Counted from the first letter of the stretch, positions 35,981 through 48,424 are shown. The stretch: 64,000 nucleotides of DNA from Budorcas taxicolor (GCF_023091745.1 NC_068912.1:73457067-73521066); one strand, 5' to 3'. The notes: generated by a model from the letters alone, not told the origin. Translations and numbers: made by a program.

Positions 35981-36334
35981 TATCAATAAAGGAGGGCACA
36001 GGATGTGAATTACTGACTACTTGGAGATGCTAATAGTAGAATTAGAATTTCTGGCTATTGGGCTTATTATTGTAGAAAGAATTTTCATCTCAAAATGGCC
36101 AAAGTATTTTGGAACAACAATGACAGCTATCATAAAATTGAATTGAAACACTATTAGGTAGTAAACTCCCTATTACTGGAATAAAGACTGCATAATCTCT
36201 TATCCAGAAAGCTGCCTAAGTGAACTCTGGCATTTATGAAAGTGAAAGGATTCACTAACAATTGATATCATAGTATTTTATTAAAAGACCAGTGTACTAT
36301 CCAGAGTTCTCCAGAGAAACAGAGAGAAACACAT

Positions 36335-36600
36335 ATATGTATATATATTCAGATACATATATATGCACATATATACACACCTATTTTTGACTATTTACTT
36401 TTACATAGCACCTTTTGTCTTTTATTGTAAATGTATGTCCTACTTATTTTTATATAATAAAAGTAAGGCCAAATGACAATTTTGTTTCATGTGTTTATAT
36501 ATATACACACACATATATAAATTATATATATAGTCATTAAAATGATAAAATGCTGTTTAATGTATGTATATACACACATTTTAATGAGAGAATGGTGATG
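36335..36600. repeat. AT/AC-rich microsatellite cluster
   Basis: Several short (AT)n, (CATATATG)n and (AC)n tracts between 36335 and 36580, and again around 36665-36700 and 36820-36840. The stretch before it, 36300-36330 ('ttctccagagaaacagagag'), resembles an old L1 3' end but is too short to call. At 36601-36616 there is a 16-base piece (GCCACCAGGGAAGCCC) matching the Bov-tA head in reverse. Confidence 0.6.
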
Positions 36601-36696
36601 CCACCAGGGAAGCCCCATAATGGTGATGCTAAATGATAGTAAATGACATTTTATTTAATGTTTATATATGATATATATTTAATATATCTGTATTAT

Positions 36697-36815
36697 ATGG
36701 AGAAGGAAATAGCAGCCCACTTCAGTATTCTTGCCTGGGATCTCCACTGGACAGAGGAGGCTTGTGGGCCATGGGGTTGCAAAATAGTCAGACATGACTT
36801 AGTGACTAAACAATA
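36697..36815 (+). mobile_element. Bov-tA SINE, 5'-truncated
   Basis: Forward 3' half: 'ggagaaggaaatagcagccc' to 'catgacttagtgactaaac'. It sits in the AT-rich microsatellite cluster. Confidence 0.88.
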
Positions 36816-37014
36816 ATATATAATATATACACACATTTGGTATCACCATTGTTTCATTAAAATGATTTATTAATGCTGGTAAAGACAGGACAGATATTTA
36901 GTATAAAAGATCATCTGGTGTAAAAACAGATATTTGATAGTCTTACATTAAATACTCTTCTTTGTCTATCTATCTAGTCAGTAAACTGAAACTGTGTATT
37001 TACTGTGGATTAAG

Positions 37015-37221
37015 AATCAACACCCTACGGCCTGTGGGGAGAATTTCTTCTGCTGTCTGTTTCTGCGAATGAAGTTTTATTGGAATGCAGGCACATCATC
37101 TACAGCTTGTTTCATGTTGCAACAGCAGTTGACTTGTTGCAACAGAGACCCTTTGTTCTGCATCTGAAAATATTTACTACCTGATCCTTTTACATGATAA
37201 GTTTATTGAACCCTGCTGTAA
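37015..37221. mobile_element. hAT-like DNA transposon relic
   Basis: The same repeat type as at 26.3 kb and 48.2 kb: 'gtttctgcgaatgaagtttt', 'attggaatgcaggcacatc', 'ttgcaacagagaccctttg' and 'aaatatttactacctgatcc'. Family name not assigned. Confidence 0.5.
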
Positions 37222-38394
37222 ATTATAAAAGGATTCCATCTCCTATTTTTAGTACAGGTTTTCTTCTCAGTATCACCCTGAATGTAGACAGCTGCAGCTG
37301 CATCTTTAAAAGGCCAAGATTTGATTTCATGGTTAGTGCTTTCTAGGTATTATATAATTCCAGTAAAGGTCTATGTCTCCGTTTCTTCTTCAACTAATTC
37401 TTCAAATATATCCATTTTTTTTCTTGTATTTTGCCAGATTTCAATCAACCAGTGAACCTGTTGACTACTAAATTCCCTTGTCTCTGAGTTTTAAAATTTC
37501 ATATTATCATGTTCTTATATGTTACTTTCAACTTCCTCCATATCTACACCAAGTATCATTTTTATTACAAAATTTGGAAGGATTACATCTTTGACTGCAT
37601 TGTACTATTGTTAGAAAAAGAAAAAAAAAAAAGCTTCTCTGGATTTTTCTCCAGGAAGAATGTAGTTCTGAGCCAATTTATGTGGCTACTTTTGAGTGAG
37701 GCAGGATTTTTTTCTTGGAAAGAGAGCTGGGAGCTGGCACATTTGCCCAGAAGGCCTGTGGAACTTCACTGACTGACAGGTATAGAAGCATCTCTAGGCT
37801 GAATAACTCCTGCGTAGTAAGATAAAAGTCACTGTTTGATCAACATCCAATGGGTAGAGAAAGCACAAGAAGCAAACAGTGGGGGAAAAAAAGGTTGTCA
37901 AGTAAAATCAATAAGGCCTCTGTCTGGAATCTGGGAAGCCAAACAATGGGAAAATGTGTGATTTAATAGTATTGATCTTCAGAGGCATCCTCAGTACTGC
38001 CTCTTCTGCCCTTAACAGGGATTCATTGTGTTAAATGTTGTTCACTCACTATTGTAGGAGTCAAATACATTTCTTGATGTGTTCAAATTATACGGCAATC
38101 TAAACTATCATAAGCACTATTTCTATACTTCAGAGATGAAATAAGTAAACTGTTTAAATAAATTTCAAATGGCAGATTAACAGATCTTGGGATGCTTATT
38201 ACTGACCTTCGACAAGTGTTTGTCTCTTACTGAAGAGGAGATAAACCTGAAATCACTGAATTTCTCAATCACGTTGGTTATTACTCTGTGCTGGGGGATA
38301 TGGCTGAACAAGAAAATGAAAACCACAAAACAGGGAATGGCAAATTTACCCCAAACATTGTACTATATTCTTATTTGAGAGGATATCTTTTTAA

Positions 38395-38560
38395 GAGCAA
38401 GATATTATGCTTAGTGAAAAACAAGAAAGTCATATATTTAAACCCTGTTACCTTACTATGGGATCTTGGGCAAGTCGCTTAACTACTTAAGGACACAACT
38501 TTCTCACCCCTAAAATGGAGGTATAAGAGAATCTCTAATGTATTTCCTGCTCCAAACTCC
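38395..38560 (+). mobile_element. MIR SINE
   Basis: A forward copy with a clear core: 'gggatcttgggcaagtcgct' and 'taactacttaaggac', then 'tcacccctaaaatggaggta'. Confidence 0.75.
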
Positions 38561-38956
38561 TTTGAATCTGTGAATCTGGTTACAAGCTAAGTTCCATAGA
38601 TAGGGCATACAAATTCTGTCTCATTACATTATCCTAAAATGCAAATATGTGAAATTCACATACATGTGTGTACATGAACACAGAATCATGATCTGACTAA
38701 AGAAAACTTTGACAGGCAATCAAATCAAACTATCTTAACAAAATATGAAAGGCAAATTAAGTAATAGATATGCTTTCTGGGAAAACATATATCAGCTTGG
38801 TAAAAATCTAAAATTTGAGCTCATTAGCACAGAGGGCAAAAAGAGTAACACAATGATGTATGTAAAATTTTTTGTCTGAAGATGGGAGCAAAACATTTCA
38901 TCAGGTGAGACTGATTTCTTTTGTGAGGTTTCAGAGTAATTTTTACATGTGTCAGT

Positions 38957-39163
38957 GAAAGTGAAGTCGCTCAGTCGTGCCCGACTCTTTGCAACCCCGT
39001 GAACTGCAGCCTACCAGGCTTCTCAGTCCATGGGATTCTCCAGGCAAGAATACTGGAGTGGGTTACCATTTCCTTCTCCAGGGGATCTTCCCAACCCAGG
39101 GGTCGAACCCCGGTCTCCCGCATTGGAGGCAGACACTTTAACCTCTGAGCCACCAGGGAAGCC
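38957..39163 (-). mobile_element. Bov-tA SINE with perfect 12-bp TSD
   Basis: A full-length reverse copy with well-kept CpGs (GGTCGAACCCCGGTC as the complement of the B box). It is flanked exactly by ACATGTGTCAGT at 38945-38956 and 39164-39175. Confidence 0.97.
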
Positions 39164-39251
39164 ACATGTGTCAGTAGTATCTGTCAATAAAGGACACTAA
39201 ATAATTCACAAGGCTCTAATGACTGTTTCTATATTAATCCTTAGTAAATGT

Positions 39252-39489
39252 TAAAGATAAGCTCCTGATGTGAAGAGCTGACTCATTGGAAAAGACCCTA
39301 ATGCTGGGAGAGATTGAAGGCAAAAGGAGAAGAAGGTAGCAGAAGATGAGATTGTTAGAGACCATCACCAACTTAATAGACATGAATCTGAGCAAACTCA
39401 GGGAGGTAGTGAAGGACAAGGGAGCCTGGAGGGCTGCAGTCCACGGGGTTGCAAAAAGTTGTGCATGACTTAGCAACTAAACAACAACA
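39252..39489 (+). mobile_element. RTE-BovB LINE 3' end, older subfamily
   Basis: A forward fragment from 'cctgatgtgaagagctgac' to 'gcaactaaacaacaac'. The tail is AAACAACAAC-like, not (TGAAC)n, as in older BovB copies. Confidence 0.88.
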
Positions 39490-39664
39490 CTGAAAGCAGT
39501 CATTTGGGAAGGAGAGAGTCATGTAGTTGTTACTTTACAGTGATCTAACTTAATAAAGAGATACAGCATTTAGATACTGGAGGAGAAAAATTTCCAACAC
39601 AGCCAGTTTTTTTGTGTGTGTTTTTTTTTTTTGGCAGATTTTGAACAGAATTGGCTCTTCAGAA

Positions 39665-39895
39665 TTTTTTTATTATTATTAAATATAAATGTATTTTTTT
39701 AAATTGGAGGTTAATTACTTTACAATATTGTATTGGTTTTGCCATACATCAACATGAATCTACCACAGATATACACGTGTTCCCCATCCTGAACCCTGCT
39801 CCTTCCTCCCTCCCAGTACCATCTCACTGGGTTGTCTCAGTGCACCAGCCCCAAGCATCCAGTATTATGCATCGAACCTGGACTGGCGATTTTAA
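39665..39895 (-). mobile_element. Ruminant L1 LINE 3' end
   Basis: Reverse, T-rich left edge, then 'ggaggttaattactttacaa' and 'gttttgccatacatcaacat', ending with 'atgcatcgaacctggactgg'. The frame across it is not a gene. Confidence 0.9.
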
Positions 39896-40106
39896 AAGTA
39901 AAGTTGAAATTATCTGATCAGATTCTATGATATGGAGCTAGATCTGAGGCAGAAATATTCTTCCCAAGAAGAAACAGAGTAACTGTATCAAGATGAAGAT
40001 ACCAGTGTCATCCAAGAATAGGAAGTGTGAATAAAAAGGTAGAGACCCCAGGTAGCATCAAGATGGAGCTGCCTGCTTTATCAAGGAACATAAAATATGA
40101 ACTAAA

Positions 40107-40376
40107 GCTGCTGCTAAGTCACTTCAGTCGTGTCCGACTCTGTGCGACCCCATAGATGGCAGCCCACCAGGCTCCCCCGTCCCTGGGATTGTCCAGGCAA
40201 GGACACTGGAGTGGGTTGCCATTTCCTTCTCCAGTGCATGAAAGTGAAAAGTGAAAGTGAAGTCGCTCAGTCGTGTCTGACTCCTAGCAACACCATGGAC
40301 TACAGCCTACCAGGCTCCTCTGCCCATGGGATTTTCCAGGCAAGAGTACTGGAGTGGGGTGCCTTTGCCTTCTCTA
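40107..40376 (-). mobile_element. Bov-A2 SINE dimer
   Basis: A reverse full-length dimer with a short (GCT)n tail at the left and 'gtgcctttgccttctct' at the right. High identity to the other Bov-A2 copies suggests a fairly recent insertion. Confidence 0.95.
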
Positions 40377-41014
40377 GACTATGATATTAGCTCAAGGAAA
40401 AAATAATTTATATGGCAAATATATAGCAATGGTGTCTCTTAGTATTTCATTTAACTTTTCTAAACCTCAGTTTGTGAGTAAAATTGACATGATACATCTT
40501 TTGGGGGGTGGTTATAAAAACATGTAATATAGTGCACCTAAAACATTTAGCATAGTATCTAGCATTATGTCGGAGAAGATGATTAACTAATGGTTAACTA
40601 AAAACTAATAAACCCACTCAAATAAATAAACATACAAAATCAAAGGGTATAGTCTTTGAACTTTTCATCTATTTTTTTTTCAGGGTATAGATATCATACA
40701 TTATTGATAGGTCTCAATATGTAACATTTCTCCATTTACATGAAGACTGGCAGTTTTTTAAAAATACAACAAAAGATAGCAGTCTAACTTTTAATTAAAA
40801 GATTAAGAATAAAGATACATATATTTCCTCAATGATTTAATGCTAACTTACTTGTGTTTTTCATCAGGAATGAGCTTCACATTTGCCCACAGGGAATTAC
40901 ATTGTAAAATAACATAAACAATTATCAAGAAACTTTAACAGTAACATTGGAGAGAATGACTCTCCTTAAAAGCTAATTATACACTGTCAGAAATTCTGTA
41001 AAGTGAAATAAGAA

Positions 41015-41230
41015 AAATAGAAAGAGCACTGGACTGGGAGTCAAAAAGAATTACTTTCTCTCAAAGCTTTGCTCTTGTGCCAAGCTCATTGAGTAAGCTG
41101 CTTAACCTCTTTAGAATTAAATCTTCTTATATCAGAATAAGAAATTTACATTTGCCCAACTGAATTGTTTCAATGACAAGACGAAATAATCAACATGAAA
41201 GCATTTCCAAAGTCAGAAGTCTTCAATGAA
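41015..41230 (+). mobile_element. MIR SINE
   Basis: Forward: 'gaaagagcactggactggga' head, 'gtaagctgcttaacctcttt' core, then weak 3' part ending near 'aatgaatataagta'. Confidence 0.75.
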
Positions 41231-43255
41231 TATAAGTAAAATACTAGCAGACTTATTGTTTCTCATAAAATTAGATTTGAAAGAACTTAAGCGCTCAGAA
41301 GTAGTTTTAATTTCCGCAACTCTATTTTCCCCCTAAAACTTTGTAACCTAGATTTTCTTAATAAAACTTAAATGTAAACATTCAGAGTTAAGGGTGGGAT
41401 ATGAATGGAAAAAAATTAAAAATAATTTTGCAAAATTAAGAAATCAACTCATCCTACTTCTTATATTAAATGGTTTCTGTTATTACATAAAGACATTGAA
41501 AGAAAATTTCCCCACACCTCTGTTTTTACTCAGAAATGGCATTAAGTGATTTCAACACATATATGAGTTTTAAATTGATTCTATGTGCTATACTGAGCTG
41601 GATTTAATGGAAGAAGATTGACTGACTGATCTGCCTGTCTAAGGCATCTGAACCCTTCTGGTAAATATTAATATCTACAAAGAAAATAATTGACTTTGTT
41701 TTAAGGAGTTTTATATACATGACATTAGAATAGCTCTCTTCAAGCGTGTCTATTTGTCACTAAGTCAATTGCCCCTTTATATGGTAAAAAGCTGGTGCAT
41801 TTTACTACTCACTAGAGGAAATAGTCTTAAGGAACATAGACTCCCTCCTACACTCAATTAAATTGTCATTTGAAAGCCAGTAATATAGCCAAATCATTTA
41901 CACTAGCTATATCCTTTATTTTCAGAAGAGGGTTGGAAACTTCAGTGACCCTTAGAATCAGATAAGCTTTTTATGTAGTTGAGACAAGCGATATTCCATT
42001 TTTAATGGCTAATACCCAGGCAGACTGAAAGACATTTTAGAGAGGGAATCTCCTATATAATTAAAAGGAGATTGGTACTGCCAAAAACATCTATGGATTT
42101 CATTTGGAAATTCTATTAATATATAAATACATAACTATATGTAAATATATATTGAGAGAGATATTTACATTTCAAGTAAAGTGATATTATGTGAGTATTA
42201 CAACAGAACTAACTGAACAGATAAAAAAGATTTATCCGTGAATTTGGAAGTTAACTTCCAGGGAAAGTTAACAGGACTTTTTTTTTTTCTTTCAGGAGTT
42301 AGATAATGAGCAGTTAAAGATAATTGACACTTCTTTGCTTAAAAAAATAAATTGTAAGATATTTAATAGCTTTCAAGTGTAACCGGATAATCTCAGACAA
42401 AAGAATACTTCAGATAAACTGAAGCAGTCTGCTTAGGTTTTCTATCTTCTGTTAGAAATCCCACTACTTCCTCCAGGTAAGCTTTAGCTCTTTACTCTTG
42501 TAGTCCTAAACAATGAATTTAATTACTTTATATATCCATTAAGTAAATATTTATGTAAACCCTGCCACAAAATGCTATGCTAAATTTCAAGCAAATACAT
42601 GGCCAACAGCAGTCATGGTTCAGCAGTTTCCTTGCTGTGTTCCTGTTTCCCTTGGTTTGAACTTCAACTCTGCCATGGTAAAATTATTTTTAGTGTACTC
42701 TTTTCTTTCCTCAAAGACATCATTTTTTCTTGATTGTTATAAATCTTCAATCTCAGATGCTAGCTATCCTTCCTGTTCAGTTTATTGCCCGTTTTAGTCA
42801 ACTCAGATATTTTCATATTTCCCCATCCTCAGCTTCTTCATTAATTCTCTGCTTCATCCCTTCCCTGGTCTTTAAAATCATTCACTGTTGGAAATCAAGG
42901 ACCACATCTTCCTTTTCATCTGAATTTGGATGTACAACCGTATCTCTGGCAAGGACTCTCTTGGTAACACTTACTTTCAGATGACTGGAGTTGAGCACAC
43001 AGATGACTGAGTCAATTCAGAAAATACAACATATTTAAAGTAGTGTTCTTTTTTTCTACAAGCTGCTCTTGATAATGGATTTTCATGGAATACACTGGTT
43101 CTTTAAAATGTTGTTCTACAATTCATAATAAATCTGTTTCTTACTTGTTAGGAAACAGTTTAGACTTTTTTACTGCAAATTGTTTTCATATGCTTTCTTT
43201 TTTAAAAACATAATTTCACATTTTACATTTGAAATTCTTGGAATATTTAAAGTTT

Positions 43256-43459
43256 GTTAGCCACACAGGCATGTCCGATTCTTTGCAATGCCATGGACTG
43301 TAGCCCACCAGGCTCCTCTGTCTATGGAATTCTCCAGCCAAAGGATACCAGAGTGGGTAGCCATTCCCTTCTCCAGGGGATCTTCCTGACCTAGAGATTG
43401 AACCCGGGTCTACTGAATTGCAGGCAGATTCTTTACTATCTGAGCCACCATTAGAGCCC
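43256..43459 (-). mobile_element. Bov-tA SINE with 11-bp TSD
   Basis: A reverse full-length copy. It is flanked by ATTTAAAGTTT (43245-43255) and ATTTAAGGTTT (43460-43470), one mismatch. Confidence 0.94.
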
Positions 43460-44537
43460 ATTTAAGGTTTAATTCAGATGTAAATTTATAGCCCATTTAG
43501 AGTTTGATTCAAATATAATTAAACTCTATATTATTATTGCTATTTAATTTTTAGAACTGCATACATAATGCTGAGATAATAGTTATTTTCCAGTTCACAG
43601 CACATTGTCATTGGTCCATGTGTAACCTCTTTTATTTACTTTTATTTTATGTCCTTTATTCTCAATCCCCTTTCCCTCTCTGCCTTATCCCACTCATTCT
43701 AAGTTTACTATAAATTCATGAGTGTGAATTTTTTCTTATAAAGCATATAGAATTATTTTGAGACTTTAAATTTATGTAAATGTCAATGCTTAAAATTTCC
43801 TTTCCCAAATAGCCTTCCAAAACTTCTCATTAAGAAGCTTTGTGATTTTTGCCAGTTTCATAGATGTGATTTCTCATTTTATTTGAATTTTTCTGGTTAC
43901 AAGTAAATTTGAGCATCTATTTATACATTATATTAATTATTCAGATTTTCTAATTTGAGGATTTTCTTTTGATACATTTGACTATTTCTCAGTTTTTAAT
44001 TTTAGTTGTTTTAACAGATGATTTAATGATATTCTTTGTATATTATTGATATTGATTCCTTGTTTGTCTTAGACATTTTGAATAAGTTTTCCCAGTCTCC
44101 ATTAATTTTACTTACACTTTTTTATTTAAAATTCCTTATCACCAACATTTTAAAATAATGCTCCTAGTCTGTCAAGTGTATCTTAATTTTGTTTCAATTT
44201 TCTTTTGTTGAACTAAAGTTCATAATTTCAAAATGGCTAAAACATTAATTTCTTACCTTATAATTTCTGTTGTTGTTGTTTTTAGATCATAAATATACTC
44301 TGCTATGCTTTTTATGTGTCACATTTTTATATGTCATATTTAGGCATTTAATCCATCAAAACATTTATACATAGTATAAGGTGAGGGCACCAACAATGAT
44401 TTCCTCTATATGGTGAACCAGCTTCCCTGGTGTTATGTAACAATTTATTCTTTCTCTATTGATCTGAGGAAGGATACTTTATTCTGAACAGATGATTCTT
44501 TTCCATGAAAGTATAATCATCTGTCCCTGAGCTTTGT

Positions 44538-44713
44538 TGTTCAGTTGTCAAGTTGTGTTCGGCTCTGCAACCCCAGGGACTGCAACACACCAGCCTTCCT
44601 TGTCCTTCACTATCTCCAAGAGTTTTCACAAACTCATATCCGTTGAGTCAGTGATGCCATCCAATGATCTAATCCTCTTGATGCCCCATTCTCCTCAGCC
44701 CTCAACTTTTGCC
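44538..44713 (-). mobile_element. RTE-BovB LINE 3'-end fragment, older subfamily
   Basis: Reverse: 'cagttgtcaagttgtgttcg' to 'ctcagccctcaacttttgcc'. It is followed 5 bp later by a Bov-tA in the same orientation. Confidence 0.85.
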
Positions 44714-44717
44714 ATGA

Positions 44718-44936
44718 AAGAAAGTGAAAGTGAAGTCGCTCAGTTGTGCCCGACTCTTTGCGACCCCATGGATAGTAGCCTGCACCAAGCTCCTCAGTCC
44801 ATGGGATTTTCAAGGCAAGAGTACTGGAGTGGGTTGCCATTTCCTTCTCCAGGGAATCTTCCCAACCCAGGGATCGAACCCAGGTCTCTCACATTGTAGA
44901 CAGACGCTTTACCATCTGAGCCACCAGGGAAGTCTC
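44718..44936 (-). mobile_element. Bov-tA SINE
   Basis: A reverse full-length copy from 'gaaagaaagtgaaagtgaag' to 'gagccaccagggaagtc', abutting the BovB fragment. No clear TSD was seen. Confidence 0.93.
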
Positions 44937-44944
44937 TTATAGCA

Positions 44945-45129
44945 GCAGCCCCCAATCATTTTGACTTCAGGGGCTGGTTTTGTGGAAGACAATGTTTCCA
45001 CGGATGAAGGTCAGGGGATGGGTACAGGATGACTTAAGCATCACATTTTTTGTGCACTTTATTTCTGTCTTTATTGCATCAGTTCCACCTCATATGATCA
45101 GGCTTAAATCCCAGAGGCTGGGGCCCCTG
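44945..45129. mobile_element. DNA-transposon (MITE-like) relic
   Basis: Begins 'cagcccccaatcattttgac' and ends 'agaggctggggcccctg'. The two ends are imperfect inverted repeats. The middle ('ggttttgtggaagacaatg', 'tttccacggatgaagg', 'ttgtgcactttatttctg') recalls an interspersed mammalian repeat with a GGGGACCCCTG-type end. Family not assigned. Confidence 0.45.
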
Positions 45130-45232
45130 TTTTATAGCATTGTTGACTATAGTATGATAATTATCCCCTGCAGTTTTTCAAGATGATTCAGTTCATTTTT
45201 AACTGTTATTCTTCCATGTAAATAAATGTGAG

Positions 45233-45380
45233 TTTTGAAAAGTCCTTCAAATAAAAATAAAACCACAGGAATTTATGGAGTAAATAGGGAGAATTGGCAA
45301 AAAGTTTTTTGAATGGTTCTTTTGAAAAGTTCTTCGAACAAGAACAAAACCGCAGGAATTTATGGAGTAAATAGGGAGAA
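45233..45380. repeat. 61-bp direct repeat, two copies
   Basis: Copy 1 is 45233-45293 and copy 2 is 45320-45380 (period 87). The 3' halves (GGAATTTATGGAGTAAATAG) are identical. In the 5' halves there are about six differences, all C/T or A/G transitions. The spacer holds 'ttggcaaaaagttttttgaa'. No transposon was recognised. Confidence 0.9.
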
Positions 45381-45550
45381 GTTTTCCAGATTAAGTCGTC
45401 TATTCATGAACATTATATAGCTCTTCTTTAATAACAATCTTAATTTATCATCTTGAATGAAATGTTAAATTTTTCAATATGATGATTATAGAGATACAAA
45501 TGCTAATAAGCATGTATATGTAATGATCAAGGAAGGAAAGGGAAGGGAAA

Positions 45551-45677
45551 GTAGCTCAGTCGTGTCCGACTCTTTGCGACCCCATGGACTTTATAGTCCA
45601 TGGAATTCTCCAGGCCAGAATACTGGAGTGGGTAGCCTTTCCCTTCTCCAGGGGATCTTCCCCACCCTGGAATCAAA
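45551..45677 (-). mobile_element. Bov-tA SINE, 5'-truncated
   Basis: Reverse: 'agtagctcagtcgtgtccga' to 'caccctggaatcaaag', lacking the tRNA-like head. It is preceded by a GAAAGGGAAG-type stretch, the complement-side tail region. Confidence 0.9.
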
Positions 45678-46584
45678 GTATATACTATTTCTCATATGAT
45701 TCTTTGTATTTTATCAATGAAATTACAAAGGAAAGTCATCAATTAAAAGTGAAGATAAGAAATAGGTGTTAGAGATTGAAAGAAAAAAAAAGAACTGGGA
45801 AAACTTTATTTGGTAAGTGGAGAACTTTTTTTTTTTATTGTTGTTGTTCTATTTTATTTTGTAGATAAGAGAAGTTTTTAAATATCAAAAGACTATTACA
45901 TGGATAAGACTTTCAACTGTTTATGTGTAATTCTGGAGATTGGACAAAAAGCTGCCTACATTCTAGAATTTCCTTTTATGTGAAGAGTGTTCTCTATTAA
46001 GAGTTGAAAACTAAAAGAAGTTTTCATTGAGTTAGTGAGATTAGGAATGTTCAAAGAGGACATCTTGCTGTTTTGGAATATATGAGGTATGACAGAGTAT
46101 CAGTGCATACATGGGTTAAGGCTTGGACTAAAATTTCTGAAAATTCTTGAAACTTTCGAAATATAATTCTAGAATGTAATAATGAAGTGTTTTCTTTTAA
46201 AGTTGAAATAATTGTGCACTACTTTTGTTGCCCATGCAAATTCGGTTGTTTGACTGACAGTGGTGGTGTTGGTATTAATAAAATCATCTTGCTATGTAAT
46301 CAAATAAAATTATTTTTAAATAATTTATATCATCTATTACCATTAATTTCTCAGGTAAATGTTGTAACACAAAAAGAGAAGAAAGGACAGTAAATGTATA
46401 AATGTAATCTCTTTAACTTAATCTTATCTTTTGAAAAAAAATTTATATGTTCTCATTTCTCTAGTAAAACTGTATCATGGCCAGGCATTTGTCATTTCAC
46501 TAGTCAGGTCTACAAACAATATCCCAGAGAGAATGTGGGTTGGACACTTGTGTGAAAGTCTTTCTGTGATTTAGAACAGAGTCA

Positions 46585-46794
46585 GTGTCTTTGTCCACTT
46601 GGGTTACTGTAACAAAAATACCATAGACTGGGTTACTTAAACAACAGTTATTTATTTCTTACAGTTTGAGAGGGTAAGAAGTTCAAGATCAGGGCCCAGG
46701 TAGATTCTGTATCTGATTGAGAGCTAGTGTTGTCTTTTTGCTTTTTCCCATGTGGCAGGAAAGAGAGTGAAAGAGCTCTCTGTGGTCTCTTTAA
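46585..46794 (-). mobile_element. MaLR LTR (MLT1-like), left part
   Basis: The reverse of an ERVL-MaLR LTR: 'tgtaacaaaaataccataga', 'ctgggttacttaaacaacag', 'ttatttatttcttacagttt' (reverse polyadenylation region), 'cccatgtggcaggaaagag'. It is interrupted at about 46795 by an L1 and resumes at about 47995. Non-coding. Confidence 0.7.
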
Positions 46795-47994
46795 GTGTTT
46801 TTAAAGAAGTAATTTTTTTAGAACAGTATTAGTTTCACAGCAAAACTGAGAGTAAGATACAGAGATTTTCCCATATACCCCATCACCTACTTGTCATAGT
46901 GGTGACAAGTAATTAATAATTAATATTATTAACATTATACATTTGTTACCAAAGATGAACCTACCATTGACATCATAACCACCCAAACCCCATAGCTTAC
47001 TTTAGGGTCAGTCTTAGTGTTGTACTTTCTATGGAATTAGACAAATGCAAAATGATGTATAACTATCCTTGCAAATCATATGGAGCATTTTCACTTGCCT
47101 GAAAATTCTCTGGGTTCTGACAGCTCATTAATTTACACTCCTTGCATCCTTGTCAATCACTGTTGCTGTAGTTTTTGCCTTTTCCAGCATTTCTTGTAGT
47201 TGAAATCATTCAATATGTAGCCTTTTCAAATTAGCTTCTTGATACAGTAATATGTATTTAAGATGCCTGCATGTCTTTTCATCACTGGATAGCTCATTTC
47301 TTTATAGCACTGAGTAATATTTCATTGTTTGAATGTACCACAGTTTATTTATTACCCTAGTGAGGAACATCTTTGTTGCTTTTAAGTTTGGCAATTATGA
47401 ATAAAGCTTCCATAAGCATCCATATGCAGGTTTTGGTATAGACACAAGTGTTCATCTGTTCTGGGTAAGGGACACCATTCCTGGATCATATGGTAAAATA
47501 TTTTTAATTTTGTAAGAAACTACAAATCTGCCTTCCAAAATGGTTGTATCATTTTGTATTCCTATCAACAGTATATGAAAGTTCATGTTACTCTACATCC
47601 TTATCAGCATCTGGTGGTGGCAACATTCCAAATATTGGACATTGTAACAGGGGAATACGGGTATTTCATTGTTGCTTCAACTTGCATTTTCCTGATAGTA
47701 TATGTAGGACATCTTTTCCTCTGTTTATCTGTATATCTTGTTTGGTGAAGTGTCTGTGCAGGTGTTTGGCCTACTTTTTAGTTTCGTTGTTGGTTTTCTT
47801 TTTATTATTAATTTCAAGAGTTCTTTGTATATTTTTAATAACAATTCTTTATTGGATTTTTCTTTTGCAAATATTTTCTCCCTACGTGTGACTCGTTTTC
47901 TGATTCACTTGACATTGTCTTTTGCAGAGCAGACATTTTTAATTGTAATTATTATCAATTATTTGTTTCATGTATAGTGTTTTTGGTTTTGTAT
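46795..47994 (-). mobile_element. Old L1 LINE (L1M type) inserted in an MLT1-like LTR
   Basis: About 1.2 kb of reverse L1 3' end to ORF2 3' part: 'agaacagtattagtttcaca', 'cttacttgtcata'-like words, 'gagtaatatttcattgtttg', 'ttggtgaagtgtctgtgcag', 'tggatttttcttttgcaaat'. Several short reading frames here (47544-47977) are antisense shadows. The LTR sequence at the two edges overlaps (GGTCTCTTTAAG at 46783-46794 and a decayed copy at 47995-48011), as a TSD would. Confidence 0.8.
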
Positions 47995-48140
47995 GGTGTC
48001 TCTTTTGTAAGGGCACTAATCCCATTTATGACAGCTCCACTTTCATCAACCAAAGGCCTTACTTGCAGATACCATCACATTGGGGATTAAGCTTTAACAT
48101 TTGAATTTATGGGGACACAAACATTCAGTCATAGTAATCC
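47995..48140 (-). mobile_element. MaLR LTR (MLT1-like), right part
   Basis: The LTR resumes: 'ttttgtaagggcactaatcc', 'catttatgacagctccac', 'ataccatcacattgggg', 'ggacacaaacattcagtc'. Its boundary is near 48140. Confidence 0.7.
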
Positions 48141-48179
48141 ACAAATTATATCTGGCTTAGCTGCATGAATAAATCCATC

Positions 48180-48343
48180 CTCCTTTTTTTGTAAATAAAG
48201 TTTTATTGGAAAATAATGTTCTTGACCCCTTTCACGCTGTTACAGCCCAATTGAGTGTTTGCAATAGAGATAATATACCCCACAAAATCTAGAATAATTA
48301 CCCTCTGGCTGTTTATTGAAAAAGTTTTCCAATCCCTGTTAAA
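48180..48343. mobile_element. hAT-like DNA transposon relic
   Basis: The third copy of this repeat in the window: 'tttgtaaataaagttttatt', 'ttcacgctgttacagccc', 'ccctctggctgtttattg' and 'agttttccaatccctg'. Same orientation as at 26.3 and 37.0 kb. Confidence 0.55.
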
Positions 48344-48424
48344 AAGTGGACCTGAAAGATGAGCAGATGTTGCACAATCTAAAATGGTCTGTCATGGATA
48401 GGAATAGTATTTTCAACTTACATG

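Noticed and set aside
47544..47977. Cys/Phe-rich short frames resembling membrane proteins
   Set aside because: Antisense of an old L1; hydrophobicity comes from T-rich sequence.
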